Both the position numbers and the translations under genes were made by a program. Under the pieces are notes generated by a model that was not told where the DNA came from, searched no databases, and saw nothing but the letters and a program-made list of their open reading frames with translations. Shown here piece after piece: positions 8,295-16,322 of a DNA stretch of 64,000 nucleotides (positions within the stretch are counted from its first letter, which is position 1; every line of letters begins with the position of its first letter). Source of the DNA: Candidatus Rothia avicola. GTDB taxonomy: Bacteria > Actinomycetota > Actinomycetes > Actinomycetales > Micrococcaceae. The DNA lies in contig DXCN01000038.1 of NCBI GenBank assembly GCA_019115985.1, forward strand, positions 1 to 64,000, given 5' to 3'.

Positions 8295-9161
8295 TTAGCT
8301 CCCCTGGTGGCGGCTAATGACGTTCAGGGTGGTGGTCTGCGGGTTGCTGGCGTATTCCTCGGGACTACGGCGGGGGTTGACCCGGTAGGTTGCCGAAGCC
8401 TCAGCCACCGATACCGGCCCGTCAAAAACGCTCTTGGCTTCGGCCAGGGCCGTGGCGGGATCGTTCCAGATGGGCAGGTGGGTGAGCAGCAGGTTGCGGA
8501 CGCCTGCCTCTGCTGCCGCTTCACCGGCGCGTTTTCCGGTGAGGTGGATGCCGCGCAGGGCGTCGTCGCGGCCCTCCTGGTAGGCCGCTTCGCAGAGGAA
8601 GAGGTCGGCGTCGCGGGCTGCTTCAATCAGCCCGATGCAGGAGTCGGTGTCGCCGGAGTAGGTGAGCACGGTCTTGCCCTCGCTGGTTTCACACTCGATG
8701 CGTAGGGCGTAGGGCTCCTTGGTGGGGTGTACGACCACGTGCGGGGTCACGGTGAAGGGGCCGATTTTGACTTCGGCGTGGTTGTTCCACTCGTGGAACT
8801 CGAACTCGGTGTGCATGCCCGGTTCGATGGGCAGGCCGTGGGTGTTGACCAGGTACTGGTGGATATCGCTGGGCCCATAGAGGGGGATGGGGCCCTTAGA
8901 CCAGCCATTGGGGTTCCACTTGACCGCCACGTGCAGCCCTGAGAGATCGATACAGTGATCGGGGTGCAGGTGGGAGATCAAGATGGCGTCGATATCTTCG
9001 AGGTTGATGTGGGACTGGAGGGTGCCCAGGGCGCCGTTGCCCATATCGACGATAATGCGCCAGGTCTTGCCCAGGTCATCAATGGTCGAGACCATGTAGC
9101 AGCTGGCCGCTGCATTGGGCCCGGGGAAGGAGCCGGTACAGCCTATGACGGTCAATCGCAT
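8295..9161 (-). CDS. MBL-fold metallo-hydrolase (RNase Z-like, murI-rph neighbour)
   Basis: This 288-residue cytoplasmic metallo-beta-lactamase-fold protein has the metal motif HLHPDH (64-69), a YSGDTDS motif in the second half, a GIHLTG stretch and a late LLTHLPIW histidine. These are the zinc ligands of the RNase Z/ElaC-like branch. Homologues sit between murI and rph in many Actinobacteria. Some resemble cyclic-nucleotide phosphodiesterases of this fold. The substrate is unknown. It lies 34 bp after murI and is probably cotranscribed with it. Confidence 0.85.
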   Translation of the reverse strand: MRLTVIGCTGSFPGPNAAASCYMVSTIDDLGKTWRIIVDMGNGALGTLQSHINLEDIDAILISHLHPDHCIDLSGLHVAVKWNPNGWSKGPIPLYGPSDIHQYLVNTHGLPIEPGMHTEFEFHEWNNHAEVKIGPFTVTPHVVVHPTKEPYALRIECETSEGKTVLTYSGDTDSCIGLIEAARDADLFLCEAAYQEGRDDALRGIHLTGKRAGEAAAEAGVRNLLLTHLPIWNDPATALAEAKSVFDGPVSVAEASATYRVNPRRSPEEYASNPQTTTLNVISRHQGS

Positions 9162-9195
9162 CAGTGGCCTTCCTTTTTCTGTGTGTGTCTGCGTG

Positions 9196-10164
9196 TTAGG
9201 GAGTGTCTGTGGTGATGGTAATGCGCGGGGTGGTGACGGACAGGGTAATGAGTTCGGGGGGAACGACGGCCAGAGAGCCGGTGGGGAATCGTTCTGCCAC
9301 CGAATTGGTGTGGCGCACCTTGGCGACCTCGGGCCCCAGGAAGCGACGGGCTAAGTGCTCGAAGGTTTCAGTTTCACCGGTGGCCAGGAATTCATGGGAG
9401 GGCGGCAGGGCAGCGGGGCGTTCTAGGCCAGCTCTCAGCAGAGCCTTGTAGACATCCTTAGCTGACTCTTCTGATGAGGACACGAGGGTGACGTCGTCCC
9501 CCATGATGTAGGAGATGACGCCGGTGAGCAGGGGGTAGTGGGTGCAGCCCAGCACCAGGGTATCGACCCCGGCCTCCTTAAGAGGAGTCAGGTATTCTTC
9601 GGCGGTCTCAAGGAGCTCGGGGCCGCTGGTAATGCCCTTTTCAACGAACTCTACGAAGCGGGGGCAGGCCACAGAGTAGATTTCAAGGTCACTCATGACC
9701 GAGAAGGTATCTTCATAGGCCCGGGAGGTTACGGTAGCTTCGGTGGCGATAACGCCAATTTTTCGGTTGCGGGTTGCCGCCACCGCTCGGCGGGCGGCGG
9801 GCTGAATAACCTCAACCACCTGAATACCGTACTTGCGGGTGTAGCGCTCGCGGGCGTCCCTCAGCACAGCGGCCGACGCCGTGTTGCAGGCGATGACCAG
9901 GAGCTTGACCCCGGAGTCCACCAGCTCGTCCATGATACGCAGGGCGTGGGCGCGCACCTGGGCGATGGTCAGGGGGCCGTAGGGGCCGTGGGCGGTGTCG
10001 CCCACGTAAATCACCGACTCGTGCGGTAGCTGGTCCATGATGGCGCGGGCAACGGTCAGGCCGCCCACTCCCGAATCGAACACACCAATGGGGGCGCTTG
10101 CGGTGGGTTCGGCAAGCACCTGACTACCCCAGGGGGTTACGAGTTTCGGGTTGGTTTCGCTCAT
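9196..10164 (-). CDS. murI: glutamate racemase
   Basis: MurI makes D-glutamate for peptidoglycan from L-glutamate without a cofactor. The 322-residue protein has [11 protein letters not shown] (28-38), with the Asp/Ser pair that binds substrate. The two catalytic cysteines lie in ACNTASA (Cys93) and GCTHYPL (Cys207). The N-terminus is about 25 residues longer than the conserved core, a common actinobacterial feature. It is probably the first gene of the murI-MBL unit. Confidence 0.96.
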   Translation of the reverse strand: MSETNPKLVTPWGSQVLAEPTASAPIGVFDSGVGGLTVARAIMDQLPHESVIYVGDTAHGPYGPLTIAQVRAHALRIMDELVDSGVKLLVIACNTASAAVLRDARERYTRKYGIQVVEVIQPAARRAVAATRNRKIGVIATEATVTSRAYEDTFSVMSDLEIYSVACPRFVEFVEKGITSGPELLETAEEYLTPLKEAGVDTLVLGCTHYPLLTGVISYIMGDDVTLVSSSEESAKDVYKALLRAGLERPAALPPSHEFLATGETETFEHLARRFLGPEVAKVRHTNSVAERFPTGSLAVVPPELITLSVTTPRITITTDTP

Positions 10165-10290
10165 TACACACCTGACATTAGCTAAAGGTTGAAGAAAACT
10201 GTAGGGCGCCCAGCGCAGCGACTGGCTTTTGAGTGGACTATCACGCCCCGGCGCCCGCGCAGGGCGTCATAATCGGTCACGAAAGATTAT

Positions 10291-10872
10291 TTACGGTGCG
10301 GACGGCCCTGTCCCGGCCTCATCCAGGCCCAGCAAGAGGCTCTGCATGAGGCTTTCTTGCAACCAGGTGACGAAGTTGTAAAGCAGGGCCATGTAGTCTT
10401 CGGTGCTCTCTACACTGCCCCAGTCGGTGTGTTTGCCAACGCGGTCGGCGTCCTCAGCGCTGTTAATCACTAAACGGGTGCCTAAGGTTAGGCGCACGTC
10501 GTTGAGGGCAGCGGCCCAGCTATTGGCCCGCTCGGTATCTAGCCGCACAACCCCGGCCTGCAGGTCCATGGAGGCCTGGGTGAGGTGTTCGATTTTGGCC
10601 CGGCGTAGGGAAAGGTCGGTGAAGCGGCGGTATTCGTCAGCAACTTCCGGGTCGTCGCTCGCCACCGGCAGCATACGAGCAACAGCGGGGTCAGTGGGCA
10701 CGCTAGCGGTCTCAGAAATCCCCACCAGGGCTGCCAGGGGGTCGGCGTTGGGGTCTTCTTCCGGCTCCAGTGCCAGGGCGACATCCTCAAACAGGCGGGT
10801 GAGCACCTGTACCTCTTCAGGGGTGAAGCGGGCGGTAATGCCACGGGAGGTTGGGGTAAAAGGTTCAGCCAT
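10291..10872 (-). CDS. DUF2017 family protein
   Basis: DUF2017 proteins of about 190 residues accompany clpS in Actinobacteria, and their role is not established. The 193-residue product is acidic and mostly helical. It has an early FTPEEVQVLTRLFEDVALAL helix and a later ALNDVRLTLGTRL segment typical of the family. The ATG at 10872 is preferred because it lies just 4 bp after the clpS stop. An in-frame ATG at 10884 would overlap clpS. Close coupling to clpS suggests a function in regulated proteolysis, which is inference from context only. Confidence 0.85.
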   Translation of the reverse strand: MAEPFTPTSRGITARFTPEEVQVLTRLFEDVALALEPEEDPNADPLAALVGISETASVPTDPAVARMLPVASDDPEVADEYRRFTDLSLRRAKIEHLTQASMDLQAGVVRLDTERANSWAAALNDVRLTLGTRLVINSAEDADRVGKHTDWGSVESTEDYMALLYNFVTWLQESLMQSLLLGLDEAGTGPSAP

Positions 10873-10876
10873 AACT

Positions 10877-11191
10877 CTATGCACCTGCCTGCTCGATGGT
10901 TGCCCACAGGCCCCAGGTATGCAGGGCGGTGGTGTGCCGTTCGGCCTCTTCTTTGGAGCCGCTAAAGACGGTGGCCTTACCTTCGGTGTGCACCTGCATC
11001 ATGAGCTGGTGGGCTTTTTCGGTGCTGTAGCCAAACTGGGTTCGCAGCACATAGGTCACGAAGCTCATCAGGTTAACCGGGTCGTCCCAGACAATGACCG
11101 CCCAGGGCAGGTTGAGCTGGGTGCTCTCGTCTAGGGCTAGATCGAGCTCAAGATCTGCCAGGGTGTCGGTGGCTGAGGCAGCCGAAGGCAT
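10877..11191 (-). CDS. clpS: ATP-dependent Clp protease adaptor ClpS
   Basis: ClpS delivers N-degron substrates to the ClpAP/ClpCP protease. The 104-residue product contains the core PWAVIVWDDPVNLMSFVTYVL motif (here partly shifted), a VHTEGKATVFSG segment and a tail forming the known alpha/beta fold. The substrate-binding DDPVN and the hydrophobic-pocket residues are present. An acidic N-terminal extension of about 25 residues precedes the core. AGGAG lies shortly before the ATG. It is the first gene of the clpS-DUF2017 unit, divergent from pncB. Confidence 0.95.
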   Translation of the reverse strand: MPSAASATDTLADLELDLALDESTQLNLPWAVIVWDDPVNLMSFVTYVLRTQFGYSTEKAHQLMMQVHTEGKATVFSGSKEEAERHTTALHTWGLWATIEQAGA

Positions 11192-11280
11192 AGGGTGTAC
11201 TCCTTAGGTCATTTGTACCTTATCTATCATAGGGCTCTTCTTTCGCTGTGCCCTAGCTCGTTCACTTTCGGGGCAAGCAG

Positions 11281-11293
11281 AACCGCGGCGGTT
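11281..11293. promoter_or_regulatory. palindrome upstream of pncB, candidate operator
   Basis: A perfect 6-1-6 palindrome, AACCGC-G-GCGGTT, lies about 40 nt before the pncB start codon in the clpS/pncB divergent region. Its place suits an operator for a regulator of NAD salvage. No regulator is identified, and the sequence is GC-rich enough for chance to be possible. Confidence 0.35.
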
Positions 11294-11333
11294 GGGCTGG
11301 GCTTAGGCGCGGTCAAAAGGATAAAGTTATACC

Positions 11334-12638
11334 GTGACTCAAAAAACTTCCCTCCTCACCGACCACTACGAGCTGACCATGGTGCAGGCTGCCCTAGCCT
11401 CTGGCGCTGCCCACCGGCGCACCGTCTTTGAGGTTTTCACCCGCAGGCTTTCGGGCGGACGCCGCTACGGGGTCTTGGCAGGCACCGGCAGGTTGCTTGA
11501 GGGGCTGGAGAACTTCCGCTTTGATACCGAAGAGCTGGAGTTTTTAGCCTCCCGTAAGGTGGTCAATGAGCAGACCCTGGATTACCTTGCTAACTTCCGT
11601 TTTTCCGGTTCTATCCGGGGCTATGCCGAGGGCGAGGTTTTCTTCCCCCACTCCCCCGTCTTGCAGGTTGAGGCGTCCTTTGCAGAGGCCTGCCTGCTAG
11701 AGACCTTTATTCTCTCGATTCTTAACTTTGACTCTGCCGTCGCTACCGCTGCCTCCCGCATGACGGTTGCCGCAGGCAAGCGCCCCTGCCTTGAGATGGG
11801 CTCCCGCCGAGCCCACGAGCAGGCTGCTGTATCTGCCGCCCGTGCCGCCGTCATTGCCGGCTTTACCGCCACCTCGAACCTTGAGGCAGGCCGCCGCTAC
11901 GGGCTCCACACCGTCGGCACCAGCGCCCACGCCTTCACCCTGCTGCACGACTCCGAGCGCCAGGCTTTTGAAGCCCAGCTAGCCTCTCTGGGGGTAGGCA
12001 CTACCCTGCTGGTTGATACCTACGATGTTGAAAAGGCAGTGAACCTGGCCGTTGAACTAGCAGGAAAGGAGCTGGGTGCCGTCCGCCTGGATTCTGGTGA
12101 CCTGGTTGCCCAGGCCCAGAAGGTACGCGAGCAGCTCGATGCCCTGGGCAACACCGGCACCAAGATTACCGTGACCAGTGACCTGGACGAGTACGCCATC
12201 GCGTCCTTAGCTGCCGCCCCCGTCAACGCCTATGGGGTGGGCACCAAGCTGGTCACCGGCTCCGGGGTTCCTACCTCCTCCATGGTGTATAAGGTGGTTC
12301 TGCGTGAAAACTCCCAGGGAGTGATGGAGCCTGTCGCTAAGGCGTCCTCGGGTAAGGCATCTGTGGGCGGCAAGAAAACCGCCGTCCGCCGTCTTGATGC
12401 CGCCGGCACCGCCACAGCCGAAGTGGTGGGGCTCGATATTGAGGCTCCTGCTGACTCCAACGACCGATCCCTTATGGTAGACCTGGTGGTCGACGGGCAG
12501 ATTCAGCCCGGCTTTACCGGAGCTGAGGGCGTACGCCGAGCTGCCGAGCGTCATGCCCGCTCCCTCGCGGAGCTGCCGGTAGCCGCTACCCGTCTCTCTC
12601 CCGGCGACCCGGTCATTCCCACAGAATTTGTCTCTTAA
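11334..12638 (+). CDS. pncB: nicotinate phosphoribosyltransferase
   Basis: PncB converts nicotinate and PRPP to nicotinate mononucleotide, the committed step of the Preiss-Handler NAD salvage route. The 434-residue product starts at a GTG preceded by AAAGGA. It has the TDHYELTMVQAAL substrate motif near the N-terminus, a GTSAHAF stretch holding the histidine that is phosphorylated, and VRLDSGDL and SDLDEYAI motifs of the phosphoribosyl site. The next gene, pncA, supplies its substrate. It lies 16 bp downstream and is clearly in the same operon. Confidence 0.96.
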   Translation: MTQKTSLLTDHYELTMVQAALASGAAHRRTVFEVFTRRLSGGRRYGVLAGTGRLLEGLENFRFDTEELEFLASRKVVNEQTLDYLANFRFSGSIRGYAEGEVFFPHSPVLQVEASFAEACLLETFILSILNFDSAVATAASRMTVAAGKRPCLEMGSRRAHEQAAVSAARAAVIAGFTATSNLEAGRRYGLHTVGTSAHAFTLLHDSERQAFEAQLASLGVGTTLLVDTYDVEKAVNLAVELAGKELGAVRLDSGDLVAQAQKVREQLDALGNTGTKITVTSDLDEYAIASLAAAPVNAYGVGTKLVTGSGVPTSSMVYKVVLRENSQGVMEPVAKASSGKASVGGKKTAVRRLDAAGTATAEVVGLDIEAPADSNDRSLMVDLVVDGQIQPGFTGAEGVRRAAERHARSLAELPVAATRLSPGDPVIPTEFVS

Positions 12639-12654
12639 GAAGAAGGGCCACACG

Positions 12655-13281
12655 ATGTCAAAAGCACTCATTATTGTTGATGTTCAGAACGACTTTTGCG
12701 AGGGCGGCTCGCTTGCTACCGAGCGTGGTGCAGAGGTTGCTGCCCTCATTAGCGAGTATGTAGAGAACCACCACGGCGATTACGAGGCGATTGTTGCCAC
12801 CCAGGACTGGCACGTTGACCCCGGCACCCACTTTTCTGAGAACCCCGATTTCAAGGACTCCTGGCCGGTACACTGCAAGGCCGAGAGCCACGGCGCCGAG
12901 TTGCACGAGGATCTCGATACCGACTACATCGAGGCCTACTTCCGCAAGGGCGAGTTTGAGGCCGCCTACTCGGGCTTTGAGGGCCTGCTGGCTCCCGAGG
13001 ATTCTGTGATGACCGGCGAGCGCGAGGCCGGTGCCCCAGCCCAGGACGACACCCCCAAGGTGTCGCTGGATGACTGGCTGGCTGAACGCGATATTACCGA
13101 TGTTGATGTGGTGGGCATTGCCACCGATTTTTGTGTGAAGGCTACTGCGCTGGATGCGGTGGATGCCGGCTACGAGACCCGTGTGCTGCTTGATTTGACC
13201 GCCCCGGTTGATGAGGACGCCCTCGATGAGGTGAGCGATGAGCTTGAGGAGGCCGGGGTAACGGTAACCGAGGTGCTCTAG
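12655..13281 (+). CDS. pncA: nicotinamidase
   Basis: PncA deamidates nicotinamide to nicotinate, which PncB then uses. The 208-residue product has Asp9 in IIVDVQNDF, metal ligands in TQDWH (Asp51, His53) and His59, a further His73 in WPVHC, Lys98, and the nucleophilic Cys160 in IATDFCVKA. The catalytic triad is thus complete. The ATG at 12655 was chosen because it has GAAGAAGGG in front and starts exactly at the conserved core. An earlier start would overlap pncB. The acidic insert around 115-135 is longer than in many homologues. Confidence 0.95.
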   Translation: MSKALIIVDVQNDFCEGGSLATERGAEVAALISEYVENHHGDYEAIVATQDWHVDPGTHFSENPDFKDSWPVHCKAESHGAELHEDLDTDYIEAYFRKGEFEAAYSGFEGLLAPEDSVMTGEREAGAPAQDDTPKVSLDDWLAERDITDVDVVGIATDFCVKATALDAVDAGYETRVLLDLTAPVDEDALDEVSDELEEAGVTVTEVL

Positions 13282-13307
13282 GCTCTCTAATTCTTGAAAG
13301 AATGATG

Positions 13308-13345
13308 AGGGGCGCCCCTACCTGTAGTGGTGGGGGCGCCCTTTT
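13308..13345 (+). terminator. intrinsic terminator after pncB-pncA
   Basis: A GC-rich hairpin pairs GGGGCGCCCCTACC with GGTGGGGGCGCCC, followed by CTTTTG on the plus strand. It lies 27 bp after the pncA stop and faces the convergent MerR gene, so it may serve both directions. Confidence 0.8.
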
Positions 13346-13359
13346 GTGTGGTCTCGGGC

Positions 13360-13617
13360 TTAGCGGAATTGCTGGGCCAGAGAAATAGCTTCGTGGGCAA
13401 GATGCCCGGCCTGCTCCTTGTCCCCCGCTTCGACTGCCTGCCAGTAACGTATCTTAAGGGCCAGGTAATCCCGACGATAGATACGGTGCCCGCTGGATTC
13501 ATCTCGGGCGATGGCAGGGCAGATTCCTACAGATCCGTAGTACCGCAGGGTGGGCGCGCTGAGTCCCGTAAGTTCTGCGGCCTGTTTGATGCTGTAGGTG
13601 GTCTGCTCTGTTTCCAT
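13360..13617 (-). CDS. short MerR-type HTH protein (probably truncated)
   Basis: This 85-residue protein begins with a clear MerR DNA-binding domain: YSIKQAAELTGLSAPTLRYY, then a wing region with the usual RIYRRDYLALKIRYW. Normal MerR regulators then carry a long dimerisation helix and a sensor domain totalling 110-150 residues. Here only about 20 residues (EAGDKEQAGHLAHEAI) follow. It is therefore either a decayed regulator or a minimal DNA-binding protein. A fragment of an AraC-type regulator lies 14 bp upstream, which favours decay. A start codon and a fair reading frame remain, so expression is possible. Confidence 0.6.
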   Translation of the reverse strand: METEQTTYSIKQAAELTGLSAPTLRYYGSVGICPAIARDESSGHRIYRRDYLALKIRYWQAVEAGDKEQAGHLAHEAISLAQQFR

Positions 13618-13631
13618 CTCTGAGTTTTTCC

Positions 13632-13841
13632 TTAGATACGGACGAAGTTTTTGATGGCTTCTCGATCCGCCACAGCCCGGTAGGCTGCGGGGCTGGTACC
13701 GGTCCAGAGGGTGAAGGCTCGCACGAAGCTGTTTGCGGAAGGTCGTGCCTTCGTCGGAGAGCTGCCGCCGAAGCCTGCGTTGTTGACGAATTCGGTACCG
13801 AGGCCAAGGGTGCCTGCTGGCACCACAACCACCGGCCCCAA
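13632..13841 (-). pseudogene. AraC-family regulator fragment (C-terminal helix-turn-helix)
   Basis: The frame ends with NSFVRAFTLWTGTSPAAYR, which matches the second helix-turn-helix of AraC/XylS regulators (the FxRAFKRxxGxSPxxYR pattern). The part before it (GFGGSSPTKARPSA) is a damaged version of the preceding helix with a short insert. Everything N-terminal to that is missing. The only in-frame start is a weak TTG without a clear ribosome site, 12 bp after the helicase stop. It is best read as a remnant, not a working gene. Confidence 0.55.
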
Positions 13842-13853
13842 GCAGAAGAGTTC

Positions 13854-15641
13854 CTACTTACGCCCCACAAACCAGTCCTGTAGCTTGTCCAGGCGGGCCT
13901 GGAGCTGTTCTGCCGATGCCTGGGCGACAGCGGGTCCACCGCAGATTCGGCGTAGCTCGTTGTGGATAGAGCCGTGGGGTTTGCCGGTGCGAGCAGCCCA
14001 GGCTGCCACGTTTTTGGCCAGCTTGTTGCGTAGGTCTTTGAGCTGGCGGTGGTCAACGACCTGGGGGGCGGCGGACGCCGGTCGGCGGGAGGCATGGTCT
14101 TTTTGGCGGGCGCGGAGCAGGGTGCCTACCTGGTCGGCGTCCAGGAGGCCTGGGATGCCGAGGAAGTCTTGTTCTTCGTCGGAGCCGACTTCCAGGCCGC
14201 CGGTGGAGAATTCGGCGCCGTCAAAGAGCACACCGTGGAAGGACGCCTGGGAGCCGATGGCTTCGAATTTGCCGCGGGTGAGCTGGTCGCTGGCGACTTC
14301 TTCTTTGTTGGCTTCTTCGATGAGGTGGTCGTCTAGGCCTTCGTTGAGGGGGTCTACTACTTCATCATGTGCCCCCTTGCGGTCGAGGGCGTGGTCGCGT
14401 TCGGCTTCCATTTCGTTGGCCAGCATCATGAGCTGGGGTACGGAGGGCAGGAAGACCGAGGCGGTTTCGCCGCGTTTGCGGGAGCGGACGAAGCGACCGA
14501 TGGCCTGGGCGAAGAAGAGGGGGGTAGAGGTGGAGGTGGCGTAGACGCCGACGGCCAGGCGGGGGACGTCCACGCCTTCGGATACCATGCGCACGGCGAC
14601 CATCCAGCGGGAAAGACCTGCGGAGAACTCTTCGATGTTGTTGGAGGCTTCTTTGTCGTCAGAGAGAATGAGGGCGGGTTTTTCGCCGGTAATTTTCTGA
14701 AGCTGTTTGGCGTAGGCGCGGGCGTCTGCGTGGTCGGTGGCAATGACGAGGCCGCCGGCGTCGGGGACGGCGCGGCGTACTTCGGTCAGGCGTTTGTCGG
14801 CGGCGGCAAGTACGGTGGGGATCCACTCACCGTCGGGGTTGAGGGCGGTGCGCCAGGCCTGGGCGGTAACGTCCTTGGTGAAGCCCTCCCCCAGGTTGGC
14901 GGCCATTTCTTCGCCGGCAGAGGTGCGCCAGCGCATCTGGCCGGAGTAGGCCATGAAGATGACGGGGCGCACGACGTGGTCTTTGAGGGCGGGACCGTAG
15001 CCGTAAGAGTAGTCGGATTTGGAGCGGCGGATGCCGTCGGCGTCTTCTTCGTATTGGACGAAGGGGATGGCTGCGGTGTCGGAGCGGAAGGGGGTGCCGG
15101 TCAGGGCTAGGCGGCGGGTGGCCGGTTCGAAGGCTTCGCGCAGGCCGTCGCCCCAGGATAGAGAGTCACCGGCGTGGTGGATTTCGTCCATGATGACCAG
15201 GGTGCGGCCGTTTTCGGTGCGGGCCCGGTGCAGCATGGGCTTGTTGGCGACCTGGGCGTAGGTGAGGGCGACGCCCTGGTAGCCGCGGCCCATGGTGCCG
15301 TCTGAGTTTTTGAAATTGGGGTCGATGGAGATGCCGACGCGGGCGGCGGCGTCGGCCCACTGGCGTTTGAGGTGGTCGGTGGGGGCGACCACGGTCATGC
15401 GGTTGATGGTGCCGCGGTTGAAGAGTTCTTTGGCGACGGTAAGGGCGAAGGTGGTTTTACCTGCGCCGGGGGTTGCCACGGCCATGAAGTCGCGGGGGTT
15501 CTCGGTGAAGTAGAGGTTCATGGCTTCGGCCTGCCAGGCTCGGAGCTTGGGGGCGGTTCCCCAGGCGGCGCGGTCGGGGTAGGCCGGGGGCAGGGGCGGG
15601 TTGGAACCTTCGCCGAAGAGTGGTAGCTGGCTGTCGTTCAT
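13854..15641 (-). CDS. DEAD/DEAH-box helicase (DUF3039-associated)
   Basis: This 595-residue superfamily 2 helicase has Walker A ATPGAGKTT (56-64), DEIH (152-155), the LTGTPFRSD motif III region, and a C-terminal RecA-like domain with EGVDVPRLAVGVYATSTSTP and AIGRFVRSRKRGE (motif VI). The ATG at 15641 has a good AAGGGAAG-type site in front; a longer frame is open upstream but lacks one. The C-terminal 140 residues are not recognised. The type resembles restriction-enzyme or phage-style translocases, yet it is a conserved actinobacterial gene found next to DUF3039. It probably acts on nucleic acid in the cytoplasm, and its pathway is unknown. Confidence 0.9.
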   Translation of the reverse strand: MNDSQLPLFGEGSNPPLPPAYPDRAAWGTAPKLRAWQAEAMNLYFTENPRDFMAVATPGAGKTTFALTVAKELFNRGTINRMTVVAPTDHLKRQWADAAARVGISIDPNFKNSDGTMGRGYQGVALTYAQVANKPMLHRARTENGRTLVIMDEIHHAGDSLSWGDGLREAFEPATRRLALTGTPFRSDTAAIPFVQYEEDADGIRRSKSDYSYGYGPALKDHVVRPVIFMAYSGQMRWRTSAGEEMAANLGEGFTKDVTAQAWRTALNPDGEWIPTVLAAADKRLTEVRRAVPDAGGLVIATDHADARAYAKQLQKITGEKPALILSDDKEASNNIEEFSAGLSRWMVAVRMVSEGVDVPRLAVGVYATSTSTPLFFAQAIGRFVRSRKRGETASVFLPSVPQLMMLANEMEAERDHALDRKGAHDEVVDPLNEGLDDHLIEEANKEEVASDQLTRGKFEAIGSQASFHGVLFDGAEFSTGGLEVGSDEEQDFLGIPGLLDADQVGTLLRARQKDHASRRPASAAPQVVDHRQLKDLRNKLAKNVAAWAARTGKPHGSIHNELRRICGGPAVAQASAEQLQARLDKLQDWFVGRK

Positions 15642-15692
15642 CTCGTATCTTCCCTTCCCTCTGTGGCTGCCCTCAAGGTTTTTGGGCACCAC

Positions 15693-15727
15693 AAAAGTTT
15701 AGCCCCATTCGGGAGCGAATGGGGCTA
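15693..15727 (-). terminator. intrinsic terminator between DUF3039 gene and helicase
   Basis: A perfect 12-bp stem (TAGCCCCATTCG at 15700-15711 with CGAATGGGGCTA at 15716-15727) closes on GGAG. Reading on the minus strand it is followed by AACTTTTG. It would end transcripts of the DUF3039 gene before the helicase start. Confidence 0.85.
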
Positions 15728-15889
15728 TGAGTCATCTCTCGATGAGTCTGGTTGACTAGGCTACCGGCAGGGCGGGCAGCAGGTTGCCTGGGTGCCCTAG
15801 ACGGCGGTCATCTCTGCGCTGTTGACGCCGGTGGAGGTTACGGCGTTGCCGCCACTCTGCTTGACCAGCTGGCAGGTATGGTGTGTTGG

Positions 15890-16180
15890 TTAGTTTTCGT
15901 CGTTGTCACCGGGTGCAAGGCCCTCGTAGATTTCCTTGCATTCGGGGCAGACGGGGAACTTTTCGGGGTCGCGGCCGGGGGTCCACTTTTTACCGCAGAG
16001 GGCGCGCACGGGCATACCGGTGAGGGCGGACTCCATGATTTTTTCTTTGCGCACATAGTGGGCGAAGCGTTCGTGGTCGCCGGGTTCGACGTTCTGGACT
16101 TCTTCGCGTTCCAGCAGGGCGGTGCCGCCGGAGTGGGCAGTTTCGGGGAAGGGGTCTTCGATACCGGGAATCGATGACAT
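15890..16180 (-). CDS. DUF3039 domain protein
   Basis: This 96-residue acidic protein has the DUF3039 core: ERFAHYVRKEKIMESALTG, then MPVRALCGKKWTPGRDPEKF and CPECKEIYEGL. The Cys residues in RALCGKKW and CPEC probably bind zinc. The family is conserved in Actinobacteria, usually next to the DEAD/DEAH helicase found here, but has no proven function. Thirty sense codons follow the TAA in the same frame, with coding-like codon use. This could be a remnant or a longer form of the protein. Confidence 0.88.
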   Translation of the reverse strand: MSSIPGIEDPFPETAHSGGTALLEREEVQNVEPGDHERFAHYVRKEKIMESALTGMPVRALCGKKWTPGRDPEKFPVCPECKEIYEGLAPGDNDEN

Positions 16181-16244
16181 GCCGAATCTCCTTTAGGTTA
16201 GAGCGGGTTGGTCTTGTCTTCCAGTGTAGTGCCCCCGTCAAGAC

Positions 16245-16282
16245 GGCATCCGGCTCCTGCTGTGGGGCAGGGGCCGGACGCC
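16245..16282 (-). terminator. terminator-like hairpin after ABC exporter operon
   Basis: A long stem pairs GGCATCCGGCTCCTGC (16245-16260) with GCAGGGGCCGGACGCC (16267-16282), with one mismatch and one wobble. It lies about 40 bp past the permease stop. No clear U-tract follows on the minus strand. The stem base carries the GGACGCC word seen in other terminators of this window. Confidence 0.55.
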
Positions 16283-16322
16283 CCTGGTGGGCTTGCCTGC
16301 TTCTAGCAGGTAGAGGGGTGGG

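Noticed and set aside
14049..15110. Plus-strand frames opposite the helicase, with Gly/Val-rich products
   Set aside because: Low-complexity translations typical of antisense frames in GC-rich genes; the minus-strand helicase motifs are complete.
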